Positions 1 to 14,800 of a DNA stretch of 64,000 bases are shown piece by piece (the stretch's first letter is position 1; each line of letters starts with the position of its first letter). The notes below the pieces were generated by a model, which made no database searches, was not told the DNA's origin, and saw only the letters and a list, made by a program, of their open reading frames with translations. A program made the position numbers and the translations under genes. This stretch comes from Neoarius graeffei (taxonomy: Eukaryota; Chordata; Actinopteri; Siluriformes; Ariidae), in assembly GCF_027579695.1 (NCBI RefSeq), contig NC_083582.1, positions 81,096,702-81,160,701 on the forward strand, read 5' to 3'.

Positions 1-153
1 CAGGGCAAGATGGAATGACCGAGACAGGCAGAAATATACAGCAAGAGATAATGAGAAATACAGGAGGACATTTTGACCAAATTAAAAATAAAGCTGTAAT
101 AACAGCTTTAACAGAGGCCAGTGTGGCTGGTGTGTGTAAATGCGATGGTTTAC

Positions 154-323
154 CAGGTGGTAATCCGGTACAGGCCACGCCCTGGTCCACACCGTTTATG
201 TAGTAGTGGAGATCTCCGGAGGCTGAACGCATCATTCCAATCCTGGAGCCCGTCCCCAGGGAGTCCAGATCACATCCATAGTTATTCCTCATGGTATTCC
301 CGTCCTGCATGATGGCTGTGCCG
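154..323 (-). CDS. neurl4: NEURL4 exon 14 (last exon in the window)
   Basis: This exon encodes [40 protein letters not shown] and ACTGLPPG of NHR4. It ends at donor GTAAAC in the middle of the domain, before the expected VYAVVDLYG segment, so at least one more exon lies left of position 1. Confidence 0.93.
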
Positions 324-3300
324 CTAGAACAGGGGACAAAAGAGAGGGAAGAGACATGAGGAGCTGTACGACAGGACCAATGTTCTCCGACATTCCCAAA
401 AACTTCAGAGAACTACAAAATTTATAGGATACACAGTTCACCGTGACATTTATATAAAACTGAAAAAAATGATGTGCAGTGCAGCAGAAATACAGCAAGC
501 ACTGAGGAGGAGGACAAGAGAAGTGCCATTAAATGTAGACTGCCTTTAAAATTTTTCAAGTGTAGGTCATAAAAAGAATTTTCCTGACACCCAATTATTT
601 TTGTTTAGTGACCGAAAGCTACTGAATTCAAATCACAGACTTCCAATTTTATTAGTTTTTTTTTTTTTAAATAGAACAATTAATGAATTTATCTCCACCT
701 GGCCCTAAATTCTCTATTTTTTCCTGCTTCACCATGACCCAATTCAAGATACTACGTCATGCATCACGTGGTGGGCTTTCCCCGTTCACGCAAGGCATTG
801 TGGGATACAAATTTGAAACAGGAGAGAAAAATGGAGGACGTGAGTGTGCGAATGAAACGTGAAAGACAAATTACAGTAACGGAAAGCGAGAAGAAAAGAC
901 GTTATGTTATATACGAAGGAAAGGAAACGCAGGACCAAACTAATAAATATGGGCGCTCAGCGAGCACCTCGGTGTGATCAGCTGTTCGTTTAGCGACAGA
1001 ATGATGGAACTGTCAGTGCATGCTCAAAGGGAAACCTGTAGATGGCAGTAATGCAACACTGTGGATGCCAGCTGCCGTAAAACCCAAAAGAAGGTAAACC
1101 TGCGCATGCGCACACGGACTTCCTCTGTCTGCTTGACTGCGCCAAGCGAGCGATTTCATGCACATTATTTGCTTTAATTCCCTCAAATTAAATAACTTCC
1201 CAACCACAGAATGGCCTGATATTTTGTGAGATATTACAGAAATAAACAGATATGCATGTGTGCAAGTATAAAATTTTCAAAACCCTGAAAAGTCTGACAG
1301 TGTCAGACGTGCATGGCGCAGCCACGCGGGGGGCTATAAAGGGGGGTGAGCCCCCGTTAGGGCTAGAAAAAATTTTTTAATTACAAGTTAAAATGGTTGT
1401 CTCTCATGCAAACATTTATAATATTAATAGTTATATGATTTGCATATTCACATCAAATGTTTAATAAATTTCATCAATTCATCTGAAATAATATTTCAAG
1501 TACAAGCCTTGATATTTCAAAACATCTAGCAACTACTAATTTAAATCTTGAAACAACCATTTTTAATCTGCTTTTGCTGTGATACCTTTTTTACACTATA
1601 GACACAGCTTGAGTTAAAATAAGGGGCCACATGTCTATGTCCTCAGAAACTCCTGGATTTTAGCAAATAAGATTCAGCTTTTTCCATATACAAAAATATC
1701 TATATTTTATAATCCATTACTGACAACAAATGAGTTTTCAACCTAACAACCACATTAGAAACGATGATAAAGCTAACAAACTTATTTCAAGACCTACCTT
1801 ACTTTTATTTAATAATTGAAAGGTAATCAGTCTGTGTCTATGTGTCAGCCCTGTGATGACCTGGCGACTTGTCCAGGGTGAACCCCGCCTTTCGCCCGTA
1901 GTCAGCTGGGATAGGCTCCAGCTTGCCTGCGACCCTGTAGAACAGGATAAAGCGGCTACAGATAATGAGATGAGAGGTAATCAAATGTAAAAAAAAAAGT
2001 TTATAAAAGCAGATACTTGTGATGAATAATTTCAATTCTAGAAGAAAGCACATTGCATTTCAATATCAGATGACAACTTAAATCACCAATAAATGTTTTG
2101 AATTCACTACATAGCACAAAAATCAGAAAAATGATTAGTCTCATAGGCGTGACTTTTAAGTCCCTTCTTCCCGCTGGAGCCGGACTTAGTCTTTGAACAG
2201 CAGTCACAATACACAACTCCCGGGACGTCCGGTTTTCTCAGCCATATTCCCCATTTGTCACCGTTTTTGTCACATTCGCTTAACCATGCCCATCTCCATT
2301 TATTTCTAGACGTCTTTTCTAATTCTTTTGTACTGGAGCCTTCCGATAAAAACTTCATTTTGACATATTTTGATAAGCAACCAGAAGCAAAGCACGTGGA
2401 TCTGTCGCAAGGGAGGGAAGCGAAATAAGGCTTAATATTAGGGGATGACCGATAATCGGCCTGGCCGATATATCGGGCCGATATTCTGCATTTTTAGGGT
2501 TATCGGTATCGGCCATAATTTCCACCGATATGCTGATAACATGCCTTTTTGCAGCCATTTCGTTCCTAACGCGACTGTCACTGCACGTCCTTTCCTGCAC
2601 TCGCCTCTCTGAGTTCAAGAACACGGTCCCGCCCACCACAACATCTGATTTGTTTGGCACAAGAGATACAGCCAATCGACACGCGTAGCTAAACACTGAA
2701 CTGTTTCAAGGCGGCCGTACGGGCACTCGGGCAGAAGCAGATCCCACTTCAAGGTAAGGACACGCTGCTTTTGCCGCAATAAGTCACAAACACACAAGTT
2801 GCAAAAGCACAACATCATTATATGTTTACATTCTTCATCTACTACTCGTTAAAATTGTCCATTTGCATCTGTGTAGCCAGGCAAACTTAGCTTACGGAAG
2901 GAAGCACTTGAATTAGCCTACAACCAACTAGTCTCGCTGAAACTACATGTAATGTTGTCCATAGTAAGCAGTCCCCAGCATAACGTAGGCTGCAGTCATT
3001 TTTAAATCCCCGTCTGGAAACGTTGTGAAGGTGTCAGTAGTTCTACTCGAACAGTAGAATGACAGCCATACAGAGAGGTGGTCAAGGGAAGACGAAATAA
3101 AATGTAGTGTTTGTGTTCTGTAGGCTAGCACAAGCCTACTGGCTATTTGTTATGGTGATGAGTAAACTTCATGCCGTGACTCGTGCTCAAAAAGCGCATT
3201 GCACTTGTATATGTTAGGTAACTTTATAAAGCGCTATTTGAACATTTAAACACGCCAGGTGTGATATGGTGCTAGCAGGCTGTGTAATACTGTAGGCCGG

Positions 3301-6300
3301 AGTTTGTCAGGACGCTTGTTGTGGGCTCAGTAATTAATTGTGTCGTGGATGCACACTTGCTTGGATAAACGGTAATGAACGAAATACATCAATTAAACTC
3401 TTGACTTAAATGTTCTTATGCTACTTCACATTGCGCTGTAATGTACTCCACTAGTATTTATAATTCTTGCGCAAGTGATTCTCCTCGCTAGTGCTACTGA
3501 TTCGGAAAGCGACATACTCTTAAAGGAGCAGAGCCGCGGCAATTTATACAAAAAACAAAAACCGCCTTAATAGACAACATGCAGAGCAACTGTGCTTCCT
3601 TCACTACAATATAATCCTCCTAAATTGGGAATATTAGGCTTGGGCATTAAAAGCATTAGAATGTAGACGGTTACTTGTTAAGTTGTTACATAATAGGGAG
3701 CGATAGCCGACTTTGTTTGATTTAACTTTTTAAAAAATGCTGCAGGCAGCTCCCGACACTTGATTTGTTATTTAAAAACTACTTGAAGTTGGTAAGTCTT
3801 ACTTAGTTCTTAGTGTAAAAGAATCCAGAGTGTATTTTCATTTATTTTCCACTGAAAATGGTGAGCTGTAATATAGTAGGGAGTGATTTATTTTATTTAT
3901 TGGTGAATATTTTATTATTATTTTATTTCTCATTTTATTCTAACTAATGTTTGACTTTATTGTACAAATGCTGCTGGCATCTCCCTGCACAAAATTTCAT
4001 GTTCAATTTTACAATTAAACATACATTTCATGGATATGAAGGTCTGTGTCAGTGTGTGCTATGTTTAATTTCATGTGAATTATAATGTTTACATTTATTG
4101 GTTATCGGCATCCCAATTCCATAATAATCGGTATCGGCCCTGAAAAACATATATCGGTCGATCCCTACTTATTATAAAAGCTGAAGTTTCATTGGACGGC
4201 AGTTAACAGTGAGCCAATCAAAAGCACCGTTCTAACTTGCACCAAAAGAAACAGCGACTCATGGGAATAGCGGTGTTGATTTGGTCGAACAACGTGCTAC
4301 GTGCGTGAAACATATCACACATGTATAACACCGTGAAACAACGGGCTAGTCAGGACCGCTTGTCGGTGAGCAGCGGATAAACTGAATGAGGTTTGTGGCG
4401 AAGATGAGATGAAAAGATTTGTCTCGTGCAGAGACTGTACCGCGGTAACCCAGTAATACGCTGAGAGAGAGACAGTGAGAGGGCCACCCCTATACCCCCC
4501 CCCCGAAAATCTCAACGGATTTACACGATTTGGAAAAATTACTTTTTCAGAACCGAAAAAAACAGAGCTTCCGGCACATGCCAGAAAACTTGCCCCCATG
4601 TATACATCACAATGACCACATTTCAGAGGGAACTAAATTTCACCAATATGATGAAATCAAAAGGCCATTTAGCTTTAAGATGGGTACAAAAGAACATGTG
4701 GACTCTAATTCATGAAAGTTAATTTATATTAGTGGTTACTAAATACTGAAAAATAATATTACAAAAATAAAATAATAATATCACACAGGTAAATTATAAA
4801 CTCCAACAAAACGGCCGCCCTTCCAGTCCTGTACAGAGTGCCTAATGTGACACACCTCAGCATCCAGGTATCGTAATCGATATCAGTCATAGTGTTGGGG
4901 AACTCCAGTTCCTCTGGTCTGATCGCAGTCACTCCTAAAACACAAAAACAAAATATTCACCTCAAACGCTTCCATCATACACCGTCATCTCCTTTTTAAT
5001 AATCACTTCTTCACATTATTTTTTTTTTACCACTGATGTATAGACAGGACACACATGACTGAATGCTCCACTCCAGTACTTTATACATCCTGGAAGCAAG
5101 TGCTCATACTGCATTTAATTCAAGATTAATGATCTCCAGCTCCTACATGGAGTGAGTAGTGTTCACACACACAGGCAGAAAAAGATCAATTTGCAAATCT
5201 GCACATTTCAAGCATCTTGCGCTTTTATTTTAAGGAATTTAATAATGAATTTATGTCATGTAACTTCGTTACTGTGACTGCAACAGGGAATAATCATTAG
5301 ATGTTAAATGTTCATGTTTCTCACATTACATAAAAAAACCCCACTAATACAGAATATTTGTTTTAGCCTTCTCATTCACAATCCACTTTTAATTGATTTG
5401 ATTATTCATGCAAATTAATTAACAAATCTTAAATATTCAGGGGTTATTTTTGCAATCCCTGTTGATTTCTGCAGACTGTTTTTTTAAATATGGTGACAGT
5501 TGATAAGTGCTAATCTACAGCGAGCTGGTCATCATCACAAAATAAACCCCATCAGCGTGATGCAGGATGTGCAGCAGAGGCGTCTCGAATCACTCTGAAG
5601 AGGGCTTATTTCGCAACAATGACTGACTCGCTGTACATTATCCCGCTTATCATACGGCTACTTACAAAAGGCATCAATTTGGCACAAAATATTGATTTAA
5701 AAATTATTTTATTGTTTCTGATAATGACATGGTTCATAGCAAGGGTCTGTTATACAGAAATGAAAGTAGAATGCAGCAACTGACCAATCAGAACAAGGCT
5801 CGACATTAACAGAAGTTTGACTGTCCGGGACAATCAAACGTTTGGTCCGGACAAGTCAAATCCACATTTGCCTGCCTGACAAGACGAGTTGAACATTTGT
5901 TGAAAATCAGCATTTTTATAGTAATTATTCAAGAGCTCCATCAATAAAGTTCCAACAAAACCAGTTCAATTCCCTCAGTGATCCGGCCGTGTTATCGTTT
6001 ACGAAATTCCGGGGAAGCCGAGTACAGCAGGTGTGTGTGTGTAAAAATAACCACAGCGTAATATCTAATTATAGATTATTAGACTTCATCGAAATCGGAA
6101 AAATGGCGATCAAACACCTCAATAAATTAAATGTGTTGAATTTTCATTTCATTTGGACTTTTTATTGTAGTTTTCTTTTGTATGGTTCACATTAACCATC
6201 ACAAATACCATAAAATATTTCGGGGGAATTTTACGACAGTGCCGAACTCACTCACGGTTTGTTTTCACTCACAGCACGATTCTGTCCCCCTCATCATGTC

Positions 6301-6656
6301 CAACTCATTTTCTTTCAGTTTCATTTCTTTAAATTAATTTATTCTTCAAGTTTTACTGGATTAATCAGGGATTTAACTTTATTTCCTCCAGAATCTTTGA
6401 ATTTGGGTGAGTCTAACTCTTAAAACTGCAGATCAGGTAATGGGTTAGAAAACACACACCACAATGGGGCTTTGGATCATTTCTGTTTATTGTTGCAGTT
6501 AAAGTTTGAGTTTTATTGAAAAATTATAAATCATTAAATGTATAATGATCATAACTATACCTACTTTTTGATAAACTTTGTGAATCACTTTCGTGTAATG
6601 AGCAAATACAGAGGAATAAAAAGGTTATGGTCAGGACGAGTGAAAAATCTGACTGC

Positions 6657-6714
<58 letters not shown>

Positions 6715-9700
6715 ATGAGTGTTTAGTCTTTGTCTAGTTCTTATCTAGAGTGTTTATACTGCTTATATTGTTTATTTCAATTATTCTATTTTTATTTATT
6801 GCATTGCCAGTTTGCACCGTGGGTCAGAGAGGACTGACATTTCATCTGTGCTGTATGTCGAGCATGTAGAGCATATTTGACAAAGTTGACTTGACTTGTC
6901 CGACTGGACGAGTGGATTAAAAAAAGTTAATGTCCAGCCCTGCAGAATTGAGTATTCAAAAGAGTTATCATCATGGTAAAAACAATCAATCGTAGTTTTT
7001 GCAGTTTCTTCAGATATCTTCAGGGAACTGGTTTACCTGAAAATTAAATCTTCTAGAATGTTTTCTACTCGAGCCATGCCAGATTTTCCACACCGTTATA
7101 AAACAGATTCACACATAACACAGTCGAATTCCTTGGATCCCATCTACCGTGTTCTAACAGCGCTCCACTGTAGTTACATGCATTACACTTTTCTCTTTAA
7201 TTTGGAAATTAAATTTTTTTTCAAACATTTAATTTAAAAAGCACCTATATTTATATACAATATATTTTGTGAAAATTTTCTAATAATATCTTACTTCTGA
7301 CCTCTCCAGATTAAAAGGAAAAACCAACTCATCTTAGTAAGCAGGGCTTTCCCCAGGAAAAAAAAAAAATCATCAGAGCAGTGCTACTGATGCGGAGTGC
7401 GGCCCGTAAGGCTGGTCAGCTCAGCCCTGGCTGCTAGAGGGAGCGTTCCGGGGACATGCTGCCCTGGAAAATTTTTAAATTAGAAACTTCAAATGGAGCA
7501 TTCTGGTGGCATCTAGGGCTGATTTTGGCACAATTCAACATTATTAAATTAGATTTTTTTTTTTTAAATATGCAAGGGGCAGAATTAGATTTGAAAATAC
7601 TAGAAACTGTCAATTCAGAGAAATATTTAATTTTACTGCACAAAAAAAAAAAAAAAGCACAATATTGAACAATACAGCAGCTGAAATTAGAATATTAGCA
7701 ATACGGCGGTCAACTACAGACCTGCAACCCAACAGGCAAAAGTCACATACAAAAGCCTACAGTATAGTGCCAGGAATAGAACTGCGGTGAAACCACGCAA
7801 CAGCGCCATCGAGCAACCAACATCTAGAACGTGGTTTTATGTATGGTTGTGAATGTCCATGCATGCAACGAAACCCTTTATTTTCACTTCTAATAATAAT
7901 AATAATAATAATAATAAATAGGTTGAGTTTATATAGCGCCTTTCTAAAAACCCAAGGTCGCTTTACAATTATAGACAGAAGAAAAAAAAAAAAAAAAAAG
8001 TCCACCAAATAGGGGTCAGGATGTCATTCCAGTGGTGTAGCAGCCACAGTCCGACCAAAAGGCACACGAAAACAAGTCCCACACCGCCAGCACAGCTGCC
8101 GCGCCGCCGCCAGCAACATCATTCGAACACCACGCCATGGATCCACAAAGCTAGCACAGAAGCACCGCCACGCAGAGCGCTGGTATGTCCCAAACCGCCT
8201 GCACAGCTGCCGCGACGCCACCGAGCAACATCGCTCGGAACATCACACCAAGCATTAAAAGCACAGAGTGCTGGACAACCACGATGTTAAAATGAGCAAC
8301 GAGCTCACTGCAGTCCATAGCTGGGAGCACAGGCATCACCCACGGCGAACCAAGGCCTGGAGGGAACCAACGCCCAAAACTGGGTCCGGAGCTACACCAC
8401 AACCAGCGGACAAAAACACTCAAACATCAAACTACACAAACACACAAAAAAAAGAAAAAAGTAAAAATAAAAAAAAATAAAAAAACAAATAAATAAAAAA
8501 AAAAAAAAAAAAAAAAGAGAGAAAATAAAATAAAAAAGCTCCGGTGAGAAGCGGCAGCCAGAATACGCACGACGTACTCTCAACCAGAAAGGGAAAATGA
8601 GAGATGAGAAAATCTCATCCTTCAACTCATCAACTTCTGAGTTGAGTACCAGGGCGGCACGGTGGTGTAGTGGTTAGCGCTGTCGCCTCACAGCAAGAAG
8701 GTCCGGGTTCGAGCCCCGGGGCCGGCGAGGGCCTTTCTGTGCGGAGTTTGCATGTTCTCCCCGTGTCCGCGTGGGTTTCCTCCGGGTGCTCCGGTTTCCC
8801 CCACAGTCCAAAGACATGCAGGTTAGGTTAACTGGTGACTCTAAATTGAGCGTAGGTGTGAATGTGAGTGTGAATGGTTGTCTGTGTCTATGTGTCAGCC
8901 CTGTGATGACCTGGCGACTTGTCCAGGGTGAACCCCGCCTTTCGCCCGTAGTCAGCTGGGATAGGATCCAGCTCGCCTGCGACCCTGTAGAACAGGATAA
9001 AGCGGCTACAGATAATGAATGGATGAGATGAGTTGAGTACCAGGATAGTCTAGACCTATAGATTATAATATCTTCCTATTTCTATAGTTATTACTCATTT
9101 TCAGAGGGGAATAGGAGATATTTAGGTGCAGAAAGTACTCTGCATTGTTGAATTTATGGTATTGATTTTTTTTTTTTTGGTGTGCAAGTGACATCGCACA
9201 GTGTGGTGGAGCACCGTGTATCCACGCTTTGGGGAAAGCCATGGTAAGGTGTTATTTAAAGTGCTGTATCATTTTTGGAGAAAGAGTGCCAAGATGGCTG
9301 CCAAGAGGTGTCGTGTTGTATTTTATAGAATGGCATGAGTTTTTATTGTATTATTACACCAAATCAACTCACCTGCCTCTATTGAGCCTGACCAGCGGTC
9401 CACCATCTTCTGAATCACAATCTCAAACAACTCACCATCGCGAAGGCACCTGTCAACACACACAGTTTCTATACAGAATGTTCTGTAGCAGATGAGAAAG
9501 CCTGAAAGCTGATACCATAAACCCTAGCGTATATCTGTAGCTCCAGACGACTCCATGCTCACAGCATAAATAATAGACAGTTCATTCTGTGAGTGATTCA
9601 TCATTCACCAAAACAAACCATTTGGAAGCTGAAGAGAGTCGACTCTTCTTGGTGAGTTGAATCAAATGACATGACTCTCTGAAACAAGCTGGAATTTCCA

Positions 9701-11789
9701 TCTGTTTGATCCTGAACTGCAACCCCAGAAAATTCCCCTCGATAAAACTGGCGCAAACTGAAAGGAACCGATTCCAGAAGCAAATATGCCCTTCACCTCC
9801 TGTGTCCTTTCCCCTTCAGTGAATATTATTCATGCTCAGTCTGACCAGTGCCTTACATACCATAGCAACATGTCTACAGCTAAACCGTAAATGTTGGCAC
9901 CCCTGTTAAAACACACCTGTTGGAGATGACGATGGCGTCGTTGAATTCGCTGCGGCAGTTCTGACGGAGCGCTGTGCGGCCACCGTTGGTGATTACGGCG
10001 TTGGTGCCATGCAGCTGATGGAAGCGCAGGTCGCTGGCTGCACTGACCCCAGTGACAGAACACGGGCTGCCGGGGGACATGGCGATCGGACCCTCCGAGC
10101 TATCATCTGGGAGAGGAGGAAGATCGGCTGGACAAGAGAGAGAAAGATATTTTTTAAAAAGCACAATACTCCCCAGTGTGTGTGTGTGTGTGTGTTTTGA
10201 TTGATCAGCTGTTCTCTCCTCTCCCTGTCCTCTCTCACCCATGTCGTCCATGATGGTTGCCTGAGCCGCCTGACCGTACAGGTCCACTACGGCATAAACA
10301 CTGGGTGGCACGTTCCAGGCTGCTGGCCCCTGAGGAACACCGTTCACAAAGAAGTGCAGGCTGCCATCATCCTTCCGCACCACACCAACAGTGTCTCCAG
10401 CCTGGTACACACACAGTAATAAAATTAATAACAACAACAGTGATTATCAACCAGCTTATTCAAGCACACATTTAAATAGCACGCTACATATAAAATAAAA
10501 TAAACAGAACATCAAGGGCGTAGTCTCTCATCTGTCCTGCCATCAAAACAACCCTGATGACCAAAATGCCAAACAGAACTGAAATGTGACGATGTGAGAG
10601 AGAGAGGACCGACCTCCACCACTAACGGTTTACAACAGGAACATCAACAAAGGACTCAATTTTGTTCCCCGAGGGAAAATCGACCCAAAACATCCATCAG
10701 AACTGGAATTGGATGAGAAATGAGATACAATTCTAGTGAGAGGCCTGGAAAATTCATTAATTTGGCCTAATTAGTAACTCGTTAGCAAAAAATTAGAGAA
10801 AACAACCACCAAGTTTTGTGCAGAGTGATGAGTTCCTTCAAACAAAACAATCAGAACGGAAATCCGTGGAGAACTGACGGAGGAGATATGATTTAACTGA
10901 ATTGTGGACGACGGACGCCACGCCATGGAAACAGCGCATCGGCCTCATGGACAGAGGAGCTAACAATAATAAAAGTCACATTTAAGAATTATTAACTGGT
11001 GATTTTCCAAGTGAAAGCGTACTTTGAGTCGGTCCAGGTTGTGTCCGTACTCATCTAGTATTGTGGTTCCGTTGTGCATTACGCCGTTCCCCGTCATCAT
11101 CCACGTCCCTGCGAGAGAGAAGAGGTGGTGAGGAGAAACAGATACACGCTACAGGTGGGTCGATGTGTAAAGTTTCAGGACATTCCTCTATAAAATATAA
11201 AAATATCTCCTTAAACTCAGTGCAAAAAGTGTACCTGAGCGCAGGTTGGTCATGGTGGATGGCAGCTGTAGGTAGGCGGGGTTATGCGTAGTAACGCCAA
11301 TCTCAATAGACCCCGCCCACTTGTCCACCATTTTGTCGATGCGCACCTGGAACACTTCGTTGGAGTGCAGCGGGCGGTTGCTGAGCACGACTCCGTGATT
11401 AAAGTCGTCTGTCGCACTGTGCCAGATCAGAAGGAAATGATCAATTATTAAACATTATATTTTAAGTGCGGTCTGTTTCGAAAAAAACCCCAAACGTTTC
11501 CTCACTGAGGCCGCAGTGCCGTCCTGCCGTCGCCGATGATGGCTGCTTTCTGCCCGCAGTTGGGGTGGAAGAGTAGCCGGTCCGGGGCTTCAGGGTCGGG
11601 AGTGAGCGAGAGGGCGGGTCGGGATCGGCCTACATCAGGTGACAGAGCTCTCATGATGGCGTTGTTGCGGCGTAAACGGTCGCTGTGGTTGTGATTGTGG
11701 ACAATGGTGACTTTTACTGCCATGCCGTAGAGGTCCACGACACCGTACACCACACCCGGGGTCTGGTTAGCAGCCACGCCTGAAAATAT

Positions 11790-11846
<57 letters not shown>

Positions 11847-14800
11847 AATAAGAGCAAAATTTTTAATTATGATCAAGAAGATGGATGAGACATTCTTGTA
11901 GGAAAAACGCTGCATCTGATATTTATTATTTACAATTATGCTGCATCACACTACAAAAGTGGTTCGTTATGGACTTGGACCAAAGAAATACGTTTAACAG
12001 TTATTCCACGAAATCGAGTCGTACATGAGCTGATAGGCGACGAGGCTCGTAGCACTGAATGTTACAAGACTGAGTGGAATAACCGTTTTATTCTCTCCAC
12101 ATTCACTGAATTTTGAGAAACAGCATTTTTATTTTTAGCAAATTCAATAAATAAAAACTTTATACAAAACGTCCAACAAAATCATTTCTGCTTAGAATGT
12201 AAACAAACCAGCGAAATGACAGGAGCAATTTGTGAAAAATGCGATAATAATTCTTGAAAAATAATACTTTTATTCCATATTTTATTGCTTTTTTTGGGGG
12301 GCTGTCTTCTTCCTCTTTAAGGTTTTTTGGCAGTTGGTAAACCAACTTAAAGGTGCATTACTGCCACTAACTGGGCTGGAGTGTGAAACAGGAGATATTG
12401 GGGGGAAAGAAACAAACAACTATATTCTTTCAGCCATTTCTGTTTCTTTTAAATACCTGATAAAGTGATCTATCTGACTTGATGTGCTCTACCATTTTGT
12501 TTTCTCTACTCACGATATAATGAGCTGATATCCTAGTAGTAGAGTAGCCAATCAGAGCACACAATTGCTCAGATCCAGTGAATGTGGAGAGAATAAAAGT
12601 AATAAGGAGTCAGGACATAACTAAGGCATTTTTAAGCAGGTATTGTTTTCTTTTCACTTATAATGCCCCAAGTTTGACACGGAATAAAATATTTGTACCA
12701 CTTTAGACACCTCTATTCTTCAGACTGAATTCTGCATCACTTCTGAGTCGCTCTGAATAAAAGTGTGTTCCATATTGATGAATATCAAAGTGAATAAAGA
12801 AGGGTTGCTCACCTTGATCTATGCCATTGATGTAGAAGTGTAAAGCACCACTGGCTTTCCTCATCAACCCGATATGATCCCCTTCCTACAGATAAACAAC
12901 AACAACAACAAATCACACATTTAGAGTGAGCTGGATGCGTGTGAGAGAGCAGAAATGTTACCTGGAGCTCGTCCAGGCTGAATTCACAGTACTCCCTACG
13001 TGTGCCCTTGCCATTGGTCAAAATCCCACAGCCGCTCATCATGATGGTGCCTGAAAACATAGATAAACACCAACATTAAACATTGAACAAGACCTTTTGA
13101 GCGCTCTTTATCCCACTGTCGCTATAAACAGACCTGAGCGCAAGTTGGTCATCGTTGCAGGATAGTCCAGATTGTTCGGGTTGTGGGTCGTCACTCCGAT
13201 CTCAATAGATCCGGACCATTTATCCACCAGTTTATCGATACGAATCTAATACACAGTAAGGCAAAAACAACCAGTGTTAATGTATTAGCTCTTATTAACA
13301 GAGCTGGAGAATTCTTATATTTGTGTATGTTTTCATCTTGAGATATACCGACACCCTTTGGGAAATTTATCAAAATGAATACAATATGCAGTGAAACCCT
13401 AAAAGCTGGATTTTACCATGAAATGTAGTTCAAAACACCAATGACAGAATGAAAATATAATATGTTGAAGCCTCCCTGTGCTTTTCTGGGACACTTTTTA
13501 ATCTCGGCAAAACAGTTACACACGGGATACGCGGTGCGTGCAGGAGCGAAACATCTCAAAACTCCAACAGCAAGAGAAACAGAACATTTTACCCAGAATT
13601 CAACTTTGCACTCAGAACCTTTAATGCTTCGTATTCATTTGTATTCTTTTCAGGTGGTCTATCAGGACCGTTAACAGATTTGCCATGTACATGAGACAAA
13701 ACGCTTTATTCAAGAAAACCATATCATAATGATTTTTTTACTATTTAAAAAAAAAAAAAAGCTCGTCTTTACAATCGTTTGCACAAATTCTATACAAGGG
13801 CACCATTAATTCTCAATATTTATATCAAGGAGAAGTTTTTCCCTTCTCCCATGTAAACTTACAGACCATATTTTTGCTGATTTTTTCGTGAGAATTTATA
13901 ATAATAAATATTTATTCTGAAATACATTACCACGTTTTAAAAAATATATGAAAAGTAAAATGCAGTTGAAAATAGTTCTCCTTTAACAATGCATTTAAAT
14001 TGCTCTACGATATGTTATCACCACACACACACACACACACCTCGAACATCTCGTTGTGCCTGAGTGGGCGGTTGGTCATGACCACGCCGTTGTTGAACTC
14101 ATCCAGCGGTCTCCTCCTCTCAGCCGTCTTGTTATTGTTGCTCAGTTTAATCAGCGTGCCACACTTCTCATGGAACAGCAGCGCATCATTGGTGGTCATC
14201 CCACTGTTGCTTACCGCCGTCCCCGCCCCACTGCCTCCTCCTCCGTTTCCTGACGGGCTGTTATTGTTGCCACCCCCGCCCTCTGCACGACCTCCGACAC
14301 CGTTCTCAGGTCCTCCTGCTCCCCGGGATCCATTACTGCTTCCTGTCCCTCCTCTGGAGGAGTCTGAACTTCCTCCTGAACCACCTGCTCCTCCTAAACC
14401 CGAGTCCTCTCCGCCCTCGTCCTCCGAACGATACAGTGACACGATGGCGTTGTTAAACACGTCAAATAACTGGTGCTCCGTGAGGACTGGAGCAGGAGAG
14501 AGAAGAACCCAGAACGTCAAGGGCGTAGTATCTCATCTGTCCTGCCATCAAAACAACCATGACGACCAAAACATCAAACAGAACTGAAATGTGACGATGT
14601 GAGAGAGAGAGGACCGACCTCCACCACTAACGGTTTACAACAGAAACATCAACAAAGGACTCAGTTTTGTTCCCCGAGGGAAAATCGACCCAAAACATCC
14701 ATCAGAACTGAAATCAGGTGTGAAATGAGAGAGGAGATACAATTCTAGTCAGAAGTCCCAAAACTCGTTAAGTTGACCTAATTAGCAGTTTGTTAGCAAA

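Noticed and set aside
759-977. A small basic protein gene (73 codons) in NEURL4 intron 13
   Set aside because: No recognisable domain, and the surroundings look like dispersed repeat DNA; kept only as a note.
6538-6726. Frame with a Cys-Val repeat
   Set aside because: It is a translation of the (TG)n microsatellite.
8650-8730. tRNA-like sequence with A and B boxes
   Set aside because: It is the head of a SINE with target duplications, repeated at 27995, 55994 and 63162, and it lacks a full cloverleaf with a 3' acceptor end.
14000-14587. A 195-codon plus-strand proline-rich open frame
   Set aside because: It is the antisense of NEURL4 exon 3, whose Gly/Ser codons read as Pro on the other strand.
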